Numbered from the stretch's first letter, positions 18,197-27,074 are shown. The stretch is 36,349 bases of DNA from Candidatus Cloacimonadota bacterium (GCA_030154085.1 JASKKR010000022.1:1-36349), one strand, 5' to 3'. The notes: a model not told the origin generated them from the letters alone. Numbers and translations are program-made.

Positions 18197-18732
18197 GGAT
18201 TCCTTTGCAATCAGCTTCAGTCTATTAGCACCCTTCAGCCATGATGCTTGACCCTTTTTAGCAGTGAAGCTCAATTTATAAGATTAATAGCTTGTCATCA
18301 AAACGTTAGCTTCCAATATCAACTATAATCAAAGATAAAGTTAATAATATTGCTTATCATCGTGTAATGGCAAATTATGCAAAGCCGTAACTCCTTGTTT
18401 TCTCGTTTCTTGCACACTTGGTGAATGAGCGAGAAATGGGCAAGGCATCAAAAGCCATGCTATTTACCGTGTTAGAGCTATAAAATCCATTCAAAATATG
18501 CTAAAATTTCGTTTGATTTATTTCAGACTGGCACGGCAGGGGAGTATAATTTTATCTCAAAAAGAATCATTGCATCAAGATGCGAATATATGAAATATAT
18601 TTTGTTTAATACAGGTATCAATAAATGAGTGTGTACTAATCCATCCAGCTTGATTGGAACGTAGCGGAGTGATACGATATTGCTTATAAATAATCGTTCG
18701 CAAGAATAAAGCAATTATTGGTCATATTAACC
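18197..18732. other. Divergence-free intergenic gap with repeat copy 3
   Basis: This gap lies between gpsA (ending at 18733) and the acyP promoter. Both flanking operons read leftwards. It contains copy 3 of the dispersed repeat (18374-18458). I see no supported gene: the minus frame at 18523-18714 has no ribosome site or motif. A loose inverted pair (ATTGCTT/AAGCAAT) just after gpsA is too open to call a terminator. Confidence 0.55.
18374..18458 (-). repeat. Dispersed palindromic repeat, copy 3 (reverse orientation)
   Basis: Read on the minus strand this matches copy 2 across its length: a GGCTTTTGATGCC-type head, a hairpin around 18402-18440 (imperfect here), and the AAGGAGTTAC tail. It has more mismatches than the other two copies and looks like an older insertion. 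Confidence 0.75.
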
Positions 18733-19755
18733 TTAGAATTCTGCTTTAAGCTCTCGCAGCATTAGATCGTGCATGGCTTCGAGAGGATCTTTGTCTTCAT
18801 AGAGGATTAGATAAACCTGTTCCACGATTGGCATTTCAACGTGCATCTTGTGGGCAAGCTGATATACTGATGCGGTAGTGGCGACACCTTCTGCTACCAT
18901 TTCCATGCTGGCTTGAATATCAGATAGCTTTTCAGATTTACCGATTCTATAACCTACATAGCGATTTCGGCTGTGAGGGCTGATAGCTGTAGTAATTAGG
19001 TCACCTATGCCGGATAGTCCCAAAAAAGTCTCTCTACGCGCGTTCATAGCGACACCAAAGCGGCTGATTTCCACAATGCCACGAGTAAGTAAAGCACCCA
19101 TTGTGTTGTCGCCAAAGCCCAGCCCACTGATGATTCCAGCTGCAATTGCTATGATGTTTTTGACTGCTCCACCAATTTCAACTCCAACGATATCAAGACT
19201 ACGATAGACTCTGAAATACTCATTAGAAAAGATTTCTTGCAGCTCGCGCAGGATGTCTTCATTAGAGCCAGCTATGACCACTGTAGTGGGTAATCCTTTC
19301 GCAACTTCCTCGGCATGACTAGGTCCGGAAAGGGCACAGATTTTATGATGCACGTCCTTGGGGAGTTCTTCCATAAGGATTTTATCAATGGTCTGCAAAC
19401 TGGATTGTTCGATGCCTTTGGCGACGTTTACTATGGCTTTCAAGTTAGGCGAATTCCAGATTCGCTCACTGGTATGGCTATCGATACTGCGAATGGTATT
19501 GCGGATAAATTGCGATGGAGTTGCCATGAGAATTAATCTGCTATCAAAATCAGCTATTTCTACAAAGCTATCAGTAAAGTTTACGGCTTTTGGCAACTTG
19601 ACTTCTCTGAGGAGAGCAGGATTTGAGTGAGTCTCTTTGAGAATCTTAAGATATTTCGGATTGTATTCCCAGACAAGAATGCTATGACCATTCTCGGCAA
19701 GGAGTTTTGCCAAAGCAAGACCCCATCCACCTCCGCCAATGATGGATATCTTCAT
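18733..19755 (-). CDS. gpsA: NAD(P)-dependent glycerol-3-phosphate dehydrogenase
   Basis: Makes sn-glycerol 3-phosphate from dihydroxyacetone phosphate for phospholipid synthesis. The 340-aa length is normal. The Rossmann loop GGGGWG is at 7-12, MATPSQ at 78-83, K113 in NVAKG, SGPSHAEEV at 143-151, and catalytic K199 in GGAVKNIIAIAAG. The ATG overlaps the stop of the acidic small gene by 4 bp (ATGA), so it is translated as the last gene of the pgs operon. No terminator is obvious after it. Confidence 0.96.
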   Translation of the reverse strand: MKISIIGGGGWGLALAKLLAENGHSILVWEYNPKYLKILKETHSNPALLREVKLPKAVNFTDSFVEIADFDSRLILMATPSQFIRNTIRSIDSHTSERIWNSPNLKAIVNVAKGIEQSSLQTIDKILMEELPKDVHHKICALSGPSHAEEVAKGLPTTVVIAGSNEDILRELQEIFSNEYFRVYRSLDIVGVEIGGAVKNIIAIAAGIISGLGFGDNTMGALLTRGIVEISRFGVAMNARRETFLGLSGIGDLITTAISPHSRNRYVGYRIGKSEKLSDIQASMEMVAEGVATTASVYQLAHKMHVEMPIVEQVYLILYEDKDPLEAMHDLMLRELKAEF

Positions 19756-20066
19756 TTTTTAATAGATTTGCAAAAGCGGCTGAGATCTATATCATCGTCC
19801 TCGTCATCATCTTCGTCAAGATCTTCTTCATCCAATACCCAGTCAGGACAAAAGAGGAGATCCTCTTCATAATCCCAGCCATCTACATTAGCAATGCCGT
19901 ATCGATCAAGAGTTTCCTCTTCCCAGAAGGAATAGTGACAGACTCCTTCGGAATTTGCCCACACTAAAACAGGGTTTTTATAGTGTCGGATATCTATTTT
20001 ATGGTTTTCCACAAGGTCCAAGAACTCTCTGATCTTCTTTTTGTCTTTTTCCGATCTAAACTCCAT
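19752..20066 (-). CDS. Small acidic protein of unknown function
   Basis: A 104-aa soluble protein that I do not recognise. The first 30 residues are basic and helical (EKDKKKIREFLDLVENHKIDI). The middle has aromatic-rich strands (VLVWANSEGVCHYSFWEEE). The end is a run of Asp and Glu (DEEDLDEDDDEDDD) before a basic tail. A GAGGAT ribosome site precedes the ATG, and the end overlaps gpsA as ATGA, so the gene is real. It may be a small regulator or binding protein for the neighbouring surface-polymer genes, but nothing in the sequence proves this. Confidence 0.7.
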   Translation of the reverse strand: MEFRSEKDKKKIREFLDLVENHKIDIRHYKNPVLVWANSEGVCHYSFWEEETLDRYGIANVDGWDYEEDLLFCPDWVLDEEDLDEDDDEDDDIDLSRFCKSIKK

Positions 20067-20080
20067 GTTATCCTCACATC

Positions 20081-21217
20081 TTAGAATTTGTATTTTACCA
20101 TGGCCGAGAGACGGTTTTCGCTGAATTCTTTTAAGCGAATTACGCTATCGTTTGGTGAATCTACATTCCTGAAGATATGCAAGTAGTCAAGAGATAAATT
20201 CCATTTTGGGGTAAGTTTGACGTTAACTCCTGCTTTTGTATTGTAAATGTGATAGACACGTCCGCCATACCAATCACCATCACCTTGGTAAAATCTATCC
20301 TCTTTGACCAGTTCCAGATATGGTCTCCAACTTTGATTTTTGGTGCTTTCACCATTAATAGGCATAGCTTTCATGCGTAGAACGCCACGGTAGATATTGC
20401 TATCGTAGCTGCCATCATCGGCATTTACATCTTCGTAGCCAGTGCTTTCATAACTGCGATAGCTGTATGATCCTTGTAAAGAGAAGATGGGGAAGCTATA
20501 GCGGGCTCCAACTTCGGTGGTGACGCGGTTGCCATCAGCCTCAGTGAAATATTTGTTGTAATAGAGGTCTTCATATCGGATATTAGCAAAGGTGGTGAGC
20601 TTGCGCATAGGTCTGACTACCAATTCAGCCCGATAGAGATTTCTTTCGTAGCAATACTGTTCTAGCTCACCTGTGCCGTCACTATCAGTATAATGACGGT
20701 AATAGATATGAGGATAATATCCATAGAGTGTGGTTAGACTCCAATAATAACGATCCACTCTGAAACGAAGCAGAACGTCTTGTCGATATTTATCTGTATT
20801 GCTGATGTTTTGATTAACAGTAGCTGTTATAGAAGGTGTGAATGTCCACCAACGATATGGGATTGGGTATGCCAGATCGAGTTTGGTGGCAATATTCAAA
20901 TCATCAGTTGTTTCGACAAAATCGAGATTGGGATGATCATTTTCCCAACGTGAGAGATCGTAGTCTGAGAGCTGAAATACATTGTCGGTGAAGGTGACAC
21001 CCATACTCAGCTCAGCCTCAATCTGTGCATATGCATAGCCCAAAGAGAAGAGGAGAAATCCTAGGCATAAGATGATGGGGCGGAAGTCTTTTTTGCGTTT
21101 TAGAGCTCTTGGATTATGGATTTTCTTCTCGTCATTAGATCTTACATCTTCTTGCTGGTCAGGATATATCTCACGAGGGGCGTGTTTGTTGTTGCTGAGA
21201 TTTTCTGGGGAACGCAT
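20081..21217 (-). CDS. Outer-membrane beta-barrel protein with unusually long N-terminal region
   Basis: A 378-aa protein predicted to form an outer-membrane barrel. It has many alternating Tyr/Arg/aromatic strands (for example RYYWSLTTLYGYYPHIYYRHY) and a terminal strand ending in VKYKF, the aromatic-ended signal read by BamA. The hydrophobic export core, ILCLGFLLFSLGYAYA, does not begin until about residue 49, after a charged and polar stretch with a KRKKDFR cluster. The ATG is supported by AGGAGA five bases upstream, and no later Met precedes the core, so the extension seems genuine. It lies between a secreted protein of unknown function and the acidic small gene, downstream of pgsW. It is a candidate pore for the polymer. 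Confidence 0.7.
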   Translation of the reverse strand: MRSPENLSNNKHAPREIYPDQQEDVRSNDEKKIHNPRALKRKKDFRPIILCLGFLLFSLGYAYAQIEAELSMGVTFTDNVFQLSDYDLSRWENDHPNLDFVETTDDLNIATKLDLAYPIPYRWWTFTPSITATVNQNISNTDKYRQDVLLRFRVDRYYWSLTTLYGYYPHIYYRHYTDSDGTGELEQYCYERNLYRAELVVRPMRKLTTFANIRYEDLYYNKYFTEADGNRVTTEVGARYSFPIFSLQGSYSYRSYESTGYEDVNADDGSYDSNIYRGVLRMKAMPINGESTKNQSWRPYLELVKEDRFYQGDGDWYGGRVYHIYNTKAGVNVKLTPKWNLSLDYLHIFRNVDSPNDSVIRLKEFSENRLSAMVKYKF

Positions 21218-21226
21218 ATTAATCTC

Positions 21227-22048
21227 CTATTCTCGAATGAAAACTGGGCGTGCCATAAACATATGGTCACTCTCCGCACGTAGTTCATAGTCACTGCTAT
21301 CCGGATTATCGGGCAGCTCAATCTTTTTCCCGATGGTGAGGTAACGCACTCCCTGAGCGCTATATTTAGTGGATCTAGCCAGGCTAAAAGTGACAGTTTC
21401 TACCTTTTCTCCGTTGTGATACACGCTGAATACAGGTAGTGTTCGGTCTGTAAGTCGGGCACGAACATACACTATAGCATTTCGACCGTTGTTGTGAGTA
21501 AATTTGAAGGGCTGAGTGGGATTGAAAGTATAATATTCTCTAGTGATATTGTTGTGAGTGACATCTATTATTCCAGCATGAGCGTGTATTTGACGGTTAG
21601 GTTTGTGCACGACTGCAGGTTTGGGCTTTACTAAGCTCATTTTGTAGGGACGCATATAGATGCTACGCTGATAACAAAGGACTTCGATTGATTCTGTTCC
21701 TTGTGGAATGTCGAATTCAATATCTTTATAGATGTAGTAGCCATTGAGCTGTTCATCTAATTGAAGATCATATCTAGTGCGCTCGCCATTGATTATAATA
21801 TATAAATGTGGTTTGCGTAAATCTTCGATGCTAAAACTTCGCAACTGAATACGCTCCACCCCTTCTGTCTTGATAGTCATGGTCTTTTCAGGTAAGCTAC
21901 GATAGAACCAATGTCTAGCATCTCCTATTTGACGAATCCGTCGGCTTCCTGGATTTTCAAAATCCATGATGCTAGTACGATAGTCTTGTGCTAGAGCAAT
22001 GCTACCTAAAAGGCAGATCAGGACCATGATTATATATTGTTTCTTCAT
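21227..22048 (-). CDS. Secreted protein of unknown function in the pgs operon
   Basis: A 273-aa exported protein with a clear signal peptide (MKKQ, hydrophobic core, cleavage near SIALAQ at about 21). The mature part is beta-rich. Repeated stretches such as TMTIKTEGVERIQLRSF, IEVLCYQRSIYMRP and FSVYHNGEKVETVTF suggest two immunoglobulin-like or jelly-roll domains. I cannot name a family. AGGAGG lies upstream of the ATG. It is placed between pgsW and the barrel gene with short gaps. A periplasmic role in holding or guiding the poly-glutamate chain to the barrel is plausible but inferred. Confidence 0.65.
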   Translation of the reverse strand: MKKQYIIMVLICLLGSIALAQDYRTSIMDFENPGSRRIRQIGDARHWFYRSLPEKTMTIKTEGVERIQLRSFSIEDLRKPHLYIIINGERTRYDLQLDEQLNGYYIYKDIEFDIPQGTESIEVLCYQRSIYMRPYKMSLVKPKPAVVHKPNRQIHAHAGIIDVTHNNITREYYTFNPTQPFKFTHNNGRNAIVYVRARLTDRTLPVFSVYHNGEKVETVTFSLARSTKYSAQGVRYLTIGKKIELPDNPDSSDYELRAESDHMFMARPVFIRE

Positions 22049-22060
22049 TGAAAAAGCCTC

Positions 22061-23191
22061 CTAAAGTTCATCGTCCGTATCAACGATGTTTGCCATAAAC
22101 CTGCGATCATGACGGTCGAATATGATTACTAAAACGATTGCTAAGATCAAAATGATCAAGCAAATGGCAGAAACAGTGACGTTGTGGATGGTGGAACTAA
22201 AGACAGTTCCTTCTCCAACTACTGGTTTGTGGTCTAGGGAAAGGTTAAGCTGATATTTATTAGCCCAACGGATAATGCGGCGGATATGTAAGACAGGGAC
22301 ATTACGTTTCGCCATCTTCATCATCACGCCTTCACGCTCAAAATTTTTCTCGGCGAGCTTAGTATTAAGCCCTTCTGGGATCAAATTGGCATTTGTTTCA
22401 CTTCCTACATTTGCAATGCCACTGCCGATATTTACGAAGAGATGATAGCGACCCTCTCCTCCAAGCATGCGGTCATAGGCTTCCATATGCAAATCTACGC
22501 TTTCCTCCAGACTGCTGCCGTAGATCAGCGGGACATTGTTTCGAGCCATAGCTTCACGGAGAGCATTAATGCCATTTTCGGTCAATCCGATACCACGATC
22601 TTCACTGCCGCCAATGGAGGCGTAGCTGGAACCAAAGCTGAGGAGTCCCTTCTCCCGAAGAATTGCTTCCATATCAAGCCAAGTAAGCTCTTCTCGGTTT
22701 GCACCATAAGAAGCAGAGGATAGGGAGACGATGATCTTTGGATCCAATTCTAGCACGGTAATAGCTGCATATAATGCAAGATTAACAGCGGGATTGCTAC
22801 CCGTGATACCGACGGCGATCTTGTCTCCACTGCTGGCACGACGACTGAGCTCTTCTACGAATATCGCAGCGATGTTTGGATTGATGGCTGCTTGCTTTTC
22901 GGAAAGCAATCCTCTATCGGTTGTTATGGAGCTCAAGCGAGGACCGATCAAGCCAGTTTGAAACGGATCATTGATGGGGTCGATTTCAATATTTCGTGCA
23001 CGAATCTCGGTGGTGAGAGCATCAATATATTCCTGCATAAGGTTTACAGCTGCGAGTTTTTGTTCATAATTATCAGTACGGATCTCTACATAACTATTTG
23101 CCGCGATCAAATACAAAATAATAGATAAAACCAAAAGCAGGATCAGAGACCAGCCGGATTTGAGACTTGGGCGATACATTTTGTTATACAT
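22061..23191 (-). CDS. pgsW: Poly-gamma-glutamate system protein (PgsW type)
   Basis: A 376-aa inner-membrane protein with one transmembrane helix near residues 14-32, a large outer domain, and a second helix near the C-terminus (VSAICLIILILAIVLVIIF). It matches the poly-gamma-glutamate system protein family, which accompanies PgsB/PgsC in many non-Bacillus genomes and replaces PgsA in those loci. Typical segments are VGITGSNPAVNLALYAA, ASYGANREELTWLDME and FVNIGSGIANVG. I placed the start at 23191, where GGGGAGG lies 6-7 bases upstream at the end of pgsC. A longer frame to 23215 would overlap pgsC further. The exact reaction of PgsW is not established. Confidence 0.85.
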   Translation of the reverse strand: MYNKMYRPSLKSGWSLILLLVLSIILYLIAANSYVEIRTDNYEQKLAAVNLMQEYIDALTTEIRARNIEIDPINDPFQTGLIGPRLSSITTDRGLLSEKQAAINPNIAAIFVEELSRRASSGDKIAVGITGSNPAVNLALYAAITVLELDPKIIVSLSSASYGANREELTWLDMEAILREKGLLSFGSSYASIGGSEDRGIGLTENGINALREAMARNNVPLIYGSSLEESVDLHMEAYDRMLGGEGRYHLFVNIGSGIANVGSETNANLIPEGLNTKLAEKNFEREGVMMKMAKRNVPVLHIRRIIRWANKYQLNLSLDHKPVVGEGTVFSSTIHNVTVSAICLIILILAIVLVIIFDRHDRRFMANIVDTDDEL

Positions 23192-23192
23192 C

Positions 23193-23648
23193 TCAGACCT
23201 CCCCACCAAAAACAACAGTTAGCACAAGTCTGACTAAAACAGCGGCAACTCCCATCGTGGAAACAGTCTTCCAAAATCCTTGACGCTCAAACCAGTTTGC
23301 AATTAATCCCGGCACGATATAGCCGATAGATTGCATTTGCAATTGGTGAATAGTGATTTCTTGAATTACCATGATCCGAGAAACCCAACCCAAGATAAAG
23401 CCGATCAAGATGCTGAGGACCATTCTGCGCTTGCCAAAAAGCAATGTAAATTGACCAATCAGGCGGATAAACCCCCAAGTAAGCAAACTAATTATTAATG
23501 TTCCCAAAATCTGAAGAGGTTTATCTAGATAAAGAGCGATATATCCCGGAACAACTATTCCTCCGGCAGAAGCGCCCAATAATTCAGAAAAGACCAGACT
23601 GATAATAACGCCGATTCCTACTGCGGCTTGTACTACTGCATCAACCAC
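23193..23648 (-). CDS. pgsC: Poly-gamma-glutamate synthesis membrane protein PgsC/CapC
   Basis: A 151-aa polytopic membrane protein with four to five hydrophobic helices, the normal PgsC length. Family hallmarks are GIVVPGYIALYLDKP near residues 30-44, an RLIGQFTLLFGKRRM stretch, and GYIVPGLIANWFERQG in the second half. With PgsB it forms the membrane synthase for poly-gamma-glutamate. The GTG start has AAGGAG six bases upstream and overlaps pgsB by 8 bp. The stop is one base before pgsW, so the three genes are translationally linked. Confidence 0.92.
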   Translation of the reverse strand: MVDAVVQAAVGIGVIISLVFSELLGASAGGIVVPGYIALYLDKPLQILGTLIISLLTWGFIRLIGQFTLLFGKRRMVLSILIGFILGWVSRIMVIQEITIHQLQMQSIGYIVPGLIANWFERQGFWKTVSTMGVAAVLVRLVLTVVFGGEV

Positions 23649-24834
23649 GATCAGCTCCTTTATTTGCTTTTGGTATTTTATGTTTAAAATGCGCTACAAT
23701 CTGAGCGCCATATTTAAAATCTCCGGCTATATTGCCAATTCCTAATACATGAGATTCATCGCGAGTGAGTTCCCAAACTTTCTGATAGATTTTTTCTGTA
23801 ACGGGCTGTCCCATGGGGAAGATTTTTTCAGGTGGTATCTTTTTGCTTAAAGCATAATTCTCTACTTTCTCGGGGATCTCACCAGTGAGGAGAAGAAAGT
23901 CATAGTCCACAGATACCAAAGCATCAATTAGTTGTTGGGATCTAAAGAGGCGATCTGCGCGGCTATTTAATATGATGATGGTTTCTGTGTTTTTAAGATG
24001 ACCAGTCACCATATTAATGATATAAACTGTAGATTCCGGATCATTAGCAGCAAAGACATTGTAAAAATTGATCTCTTTTCCGCGGTCGATAATGTGATAT
24101 TTCTTAAGTGCTCCAGGATCCGGATGAGCTTCTTGCATTCCCTTTAAAGCTACATCTCGGGGGATTCCTACTTCTGCACATACGGCAAGAGCAAGCTGAA
24201 CATTTTCTTTGTGCTCGATGTAGTGAAACTTCGCTAATTCTTCAGGAGTTACATCAGTTGGAAGAATCTGGTGAATCTGAGTCTTGCGGCTGTTTGCAAC
24301 TTTCTGAAGTATCTTAAATTGAGGTACTTCAGATGTATAGCAGACTCCCCCATGTGGAATGGTGTTGGATAAACTCATCGTCACACTGTGGACAGAATTA
24401 CCCATCAAGTCCAAGTGATCAGGGCGACAATTTGTAATCACTGAGATGGTGCTTTTTACAAATTTCCTTTCCGTAATCCACTGGAATACTGGATTTACTG
24501 CCATACATTCGATTACGATTGCATCGGGCTTCTTTTTTGCAGCATAACGGAATATATATTTCTGTTCTATGATGTTTGCCCCTTGCAAGCGTATAATTGC
24601 AGCCTCTCTACCGTCTTCCAATACCATGCGCGGTAGAGTGCCTGTGGTTTTTGCTAAAGTCTTCTTTCCACCAGCTCTAAGCCCTGCTGCAATTAACCTA
24701 GTTACGCTAGATTTTCCCCTAGTTCCATTTACATGAATGCGGATGGGAATCGAGGCTACATTTCGGCAGTGGCGATGATACTCCCAAGCCCAGTATAAGA
24801 TCAGGACCAAGGTCGCTGTGATCAATAATGTCAT
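23641..24834 (-). CDS. pgsB: Poly-gamma-glutamate ligase PgsB/CapB
   Basis: A 397-aa ATP-dependent amide ligase of the Mur ligase superfamily that links glutamate through the gamma-carboxyl. An N-terminal membrane helix (about residues 3-17) is followed by the ATP loop HVNGTRGKSSVTR at 34-46. Further PgsB signatures are IVIECMAVNP and ITNCRPDHLDLMG in the middle and LGIGNIAGDFKYG near the end. GAGGAA stands upstream of the ATG. It is the first gene of an operon with pgsC, pgsW and four more genes. The polymer could be capsule-like, released, or an osmolyte. Confidence 0.93.
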   Translation of the reverse strand: MTLLITATLVLILYWAWEYHRHCRNVASIPIRIHVNGTRGKSSVTRLIAAGLRAGGKKTLAKTTGTLPRMVLEDGREAAIIRLQGANIIEQKYIFRYAAKKKPDAIVIECMAVNPVFQWITERKFVKSTISVITNCRPDHLDLMGNSVHSVTMSLSNTIPHGGVCYTSEVPQFKILQKVANSRKTQIHQILPTDVTPEELAKFHYIEHKENVQLALAVCAEVGIPRDVALKGMQEAHPDPGALKKYHIIDRGKEINFYNVFAANDPESTVYIINMVTGHLKNTETIIILNSRADRLFRSQQLIDALVSVDYDFLLLTGEIPEKVENYALSKKIPPEKIFPMGQPVTEKIYQKVWELTRDESHVLGIGNIAGDFKYGAQIVAHFKHKIPKANKGADRG

Positions 24835-25121
24835 CTATATTCCTCATGCTAATAAATAATCTCTTTTAATTTTGGACACCTTTTAGCATACGTCCATATC
24901 ATACTCTGTGCAATATCCATTCCACTATTAAGAAAATATCTGCATTCGCACTAAGATCATGGTTTATTTCTAACAAGAACACAGAAGGCACTTTTGTGTA
25001 TGGACATTATCGTATCCCCTAAATCATACCCGCTGATTGTGTCAAGACTTCTCTTCTTTTTTTTGCACATATCAGAGATTGCATTAGCTTATATAGCAAA
25101 AAAATTGAAAAGGAGTATTCC

Positions 25122-25370
25122 ATGAAACCTGCTACGAAAAATAAGACCCTAAGAATTACCATCCCCCTGATGTTTATCGCCATCCTTATAAACCAGATTG
25201 CGATATACCTATATGAAATCTTTGGCAAATCGCAAAACAATGAAACACTGACCGAAATCCACGCTTTTGCCGGTCTTTGTTTTATTATTCTAGCTGTTAT
25301 TCACTTGATCTTAAATTGGTCTTGGGTCAAGAGTCAGATTTTTGGAATCAAGAAGAGCAAGAAAGATTAA
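25122..25370 (+). CDS. Small DUF4405-like two-helix membrane protein
   Basis: An 82-aa protein with two transmembrane helices, at about 12-32 and 48-66, and a basic tail. His47 in EIHAFAGL and His61 in VIHLILNWSWVK are arranged like the paired heme-type histidines of DUF4405 and small cytochrome b-like proteins. AAGGAG precedes the ATG by about 7 bases. It stands alone, divergent from the pgs operon. Heme binding is possible, not shown. Confidence 0.75.
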   Translation: MKPATKNKTLRITIPLMFIAILINQIAIYLYEIFGKSQNNETLTEIHAFAGLCFIILAVIHLILNWSWVKSQIFGIKKSKKD

Positions 25371-25521
25371 ACTTCATTCGCAGAGATCTAGTCGATAAAA
25401 AACCCACACGTATAATCATTTCTTTACCGTTATTTTGATGTCTCTCAATGAGAGCAGTAGTGGTTCATGCTCCGCCATTTCGGAAGTTTTTGTACAAAAC
25501 GTGACGTGTGAGACAACAGAA

Positions 25522-25593
25522 GCTCAAAGAGTGCTTAAAAATGAGCATATCTCAACTTGAGATGTTTATGATCCTTATTTGCGCTCTTTGAGC
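25522..25593. repeat. 72-bp imperfect inverted repeat (long hairpin)
   Basis: The outer ends GCTCAAAGAG (25522-25531) and CTCTTTGAGC (25584-25593) are perfectly complementary, and the centre ATCTCAA-C-TTGAGAT closes as another perfect 7-bp stem. The segment between pairs only partly. It lies between converging genes. No T-run follows on either strand, so a plain rho-independent terminator is not supported. Confidence 0.65.
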
Positions 25594-25651
25594 AATTTTG
25601 GCAGCTAATAAAATCTAAGGGATATTCCCCAAGATACTATGCGAGTAGATG

Positions 25652-26794
25652 TTATTGAGCCAAACTAATCTTACTTTCCATCATCCTGTGTATGTCCAAG
25701 TGTGAGTAGAAATCACTATATTCTTGGATCAAATCTGCAAACAACTCTTTGACGGTTGTAATTTTTTTCACCAGATAAGCATTAGCACCTGCAAAAGCAA
25801 AGCCAGCTGTCATCTTGCCATTTCTGGCATTTTGTAAGGCTCGAGCTATGCAATAAGGAGTATTTCTAAAGTCGCAGGTTTTCAGGCATTTCCAGGGGCA
25901 AACAAATGGTTTTTTGATGCCTTCGGTGACGTCCATGAGAAATTGGTTATTAATAGCTCTTCCTGGCATACCTACGGGACTTTTTATGATCACGATGTCA
26001 TCTTGTTTGCAATTTATAAACAGTTCTTTAAATGCTTCGTTGGCATCACATTCTTCTGTGGCAACAAAACGTGTTCCCATTTGAACACCATCTGCACCCA
26101 ACTTCATAATCCTAGCTATATCCGCACCAGTGAATATTCCTCCGGCAGCAATAAGTGGGATTATTTTGGAGTATTTTTCTTCAACTTTTTGTACTTCTTG
26201 CTTTACTTGAGGCAAGAGCTCTTCCAGGCTATATGTTTTGTCAAAGATTTGTTCTAGTTTGAAACCTAGATGTCCACCTGCCTTGGGACCTTCCAGAATT
26301 ACCAGATCAGGAATGCGATTAAAGTGCTCAGCCCAATGATTGAGGATGATCTTTGCTGCTCTGCTAGAACTGACGATGATGCCGATCTTAGATGGTGCAT
26401 TTTGAAGATAATCCAGTGTCATAGTGGAGGGCAGTCTTAGCGGTAATCCTGCACCTAAGATCACGATATCCGCCTTTTCCTCAAAGCTGGCTTTGATCAG
26501 ATCGTCAAAATCTGATACAGCATACATAATATTGACACCGATAATGCCATCACTTTTACGGCGTGCAGCCCGTATTTCTTCTTTCAAAGCTGTGGCATTT
26601 GCTTCCTTGTAGCTCAAACCTTTTTGAGGGTGCAGAACGCCTAATCCCAAGGAAGATATGACTCCAATACCACCTTCGTTTGCCACGGCTGCTGCTAAAT
26701 TACTTAGGGATATTCCAACGCCCATTCCGCCTTGGATAATGGGGACTTTGGCGATCAAATCGCCTATTTTCAGGTGGGGCATTTTTATATGCAT
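25652..26794 (-). CDS. Nitronate monooxygenase / FabK-like flavoprotein with Cys cluster
   Basis: A 380-aa FMN-dependent TIM-barrel protein of the 2-nitropropane dioxygenase/FabK group. The N-terminal IIQGGMGVGIS at 19-29, EGPKAGGHLGF at 168-178 with the active-site His, IAAGGIFTGADI at 215-225 and GADGVQMGTRFVATEE at 233-248 are family signatures. Such proteins oxidise nitronates or act as enoyl-ACP reductase, and sequence does not decide between them. Unusual is a C-terminal cysteine group, C299, C303, C307 and C315, inside a segment with KCLKTCDFRNTPYC, which could hold an iron-sulfur cluster. It is a single gene with a fairly long upstream gap. Confidence 0.85.
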   Translation of the reverse strand: MHIKMPHLKIGDLIAKVPIIQGGMGVGISLSNLAAAVANEGGIGVISSLGLGVLHPQKGLSYKEANATALKEEIRAARRKSDGIIGVNIMYAVSDFDDLIKASFEEKADIVILGAGLPLRLPSTMTLDYLQNAPSKIGIIVSSSRAAKIILNHWAEHFNRIPDLVILEGPKAGGHLGFKLEQIFDKTYSLEELLPQVKQEVQKVEEKYSKIIPLIAAGGIFTGADIARIMKLGADGVQMGTRFVATEECDANEAFKELFINCKQDDIVIIKSPVGMPGRAINNQFLMDVTEGIKKPFVCPWKCLKTCDFRNTPYCIARALQNARNGKMTAGFAFAGANAYLVKKITTVKELFADLIQEYSDFYSHLDIHRMMESKISLAQ

Positions 26795-27074
26795 AATTAC
26801 CTCGATTCTTTAGTTTACTGTTTATGACGGGTAGCCATAGCCAGCTTATAAACTAATGAACTTACGTAATAATTGAGATTGCTAAGCCGTCGTGGGCTAA
26901 AATGCCTTTTGATAGTCTAGGAATTGGAACTATTCATAACGATCTTTTAGTTTATAATGTCAATTAACACATAATGACTAAATCAGTCAACCCTTATTTT
27001 CAAAAAGCTGACTTTGCTTAGCTATGAATCGCTTAGAATATCTAATCTAAGTCGGGATAATGAGTTTAAAGCTC

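Noticed and set aside
18523-18714. Minus-strand 63-aa frame after gpsA
   Set aside because: No Shine-Dalgarno site, odd composition, and no continuity with neighbours.
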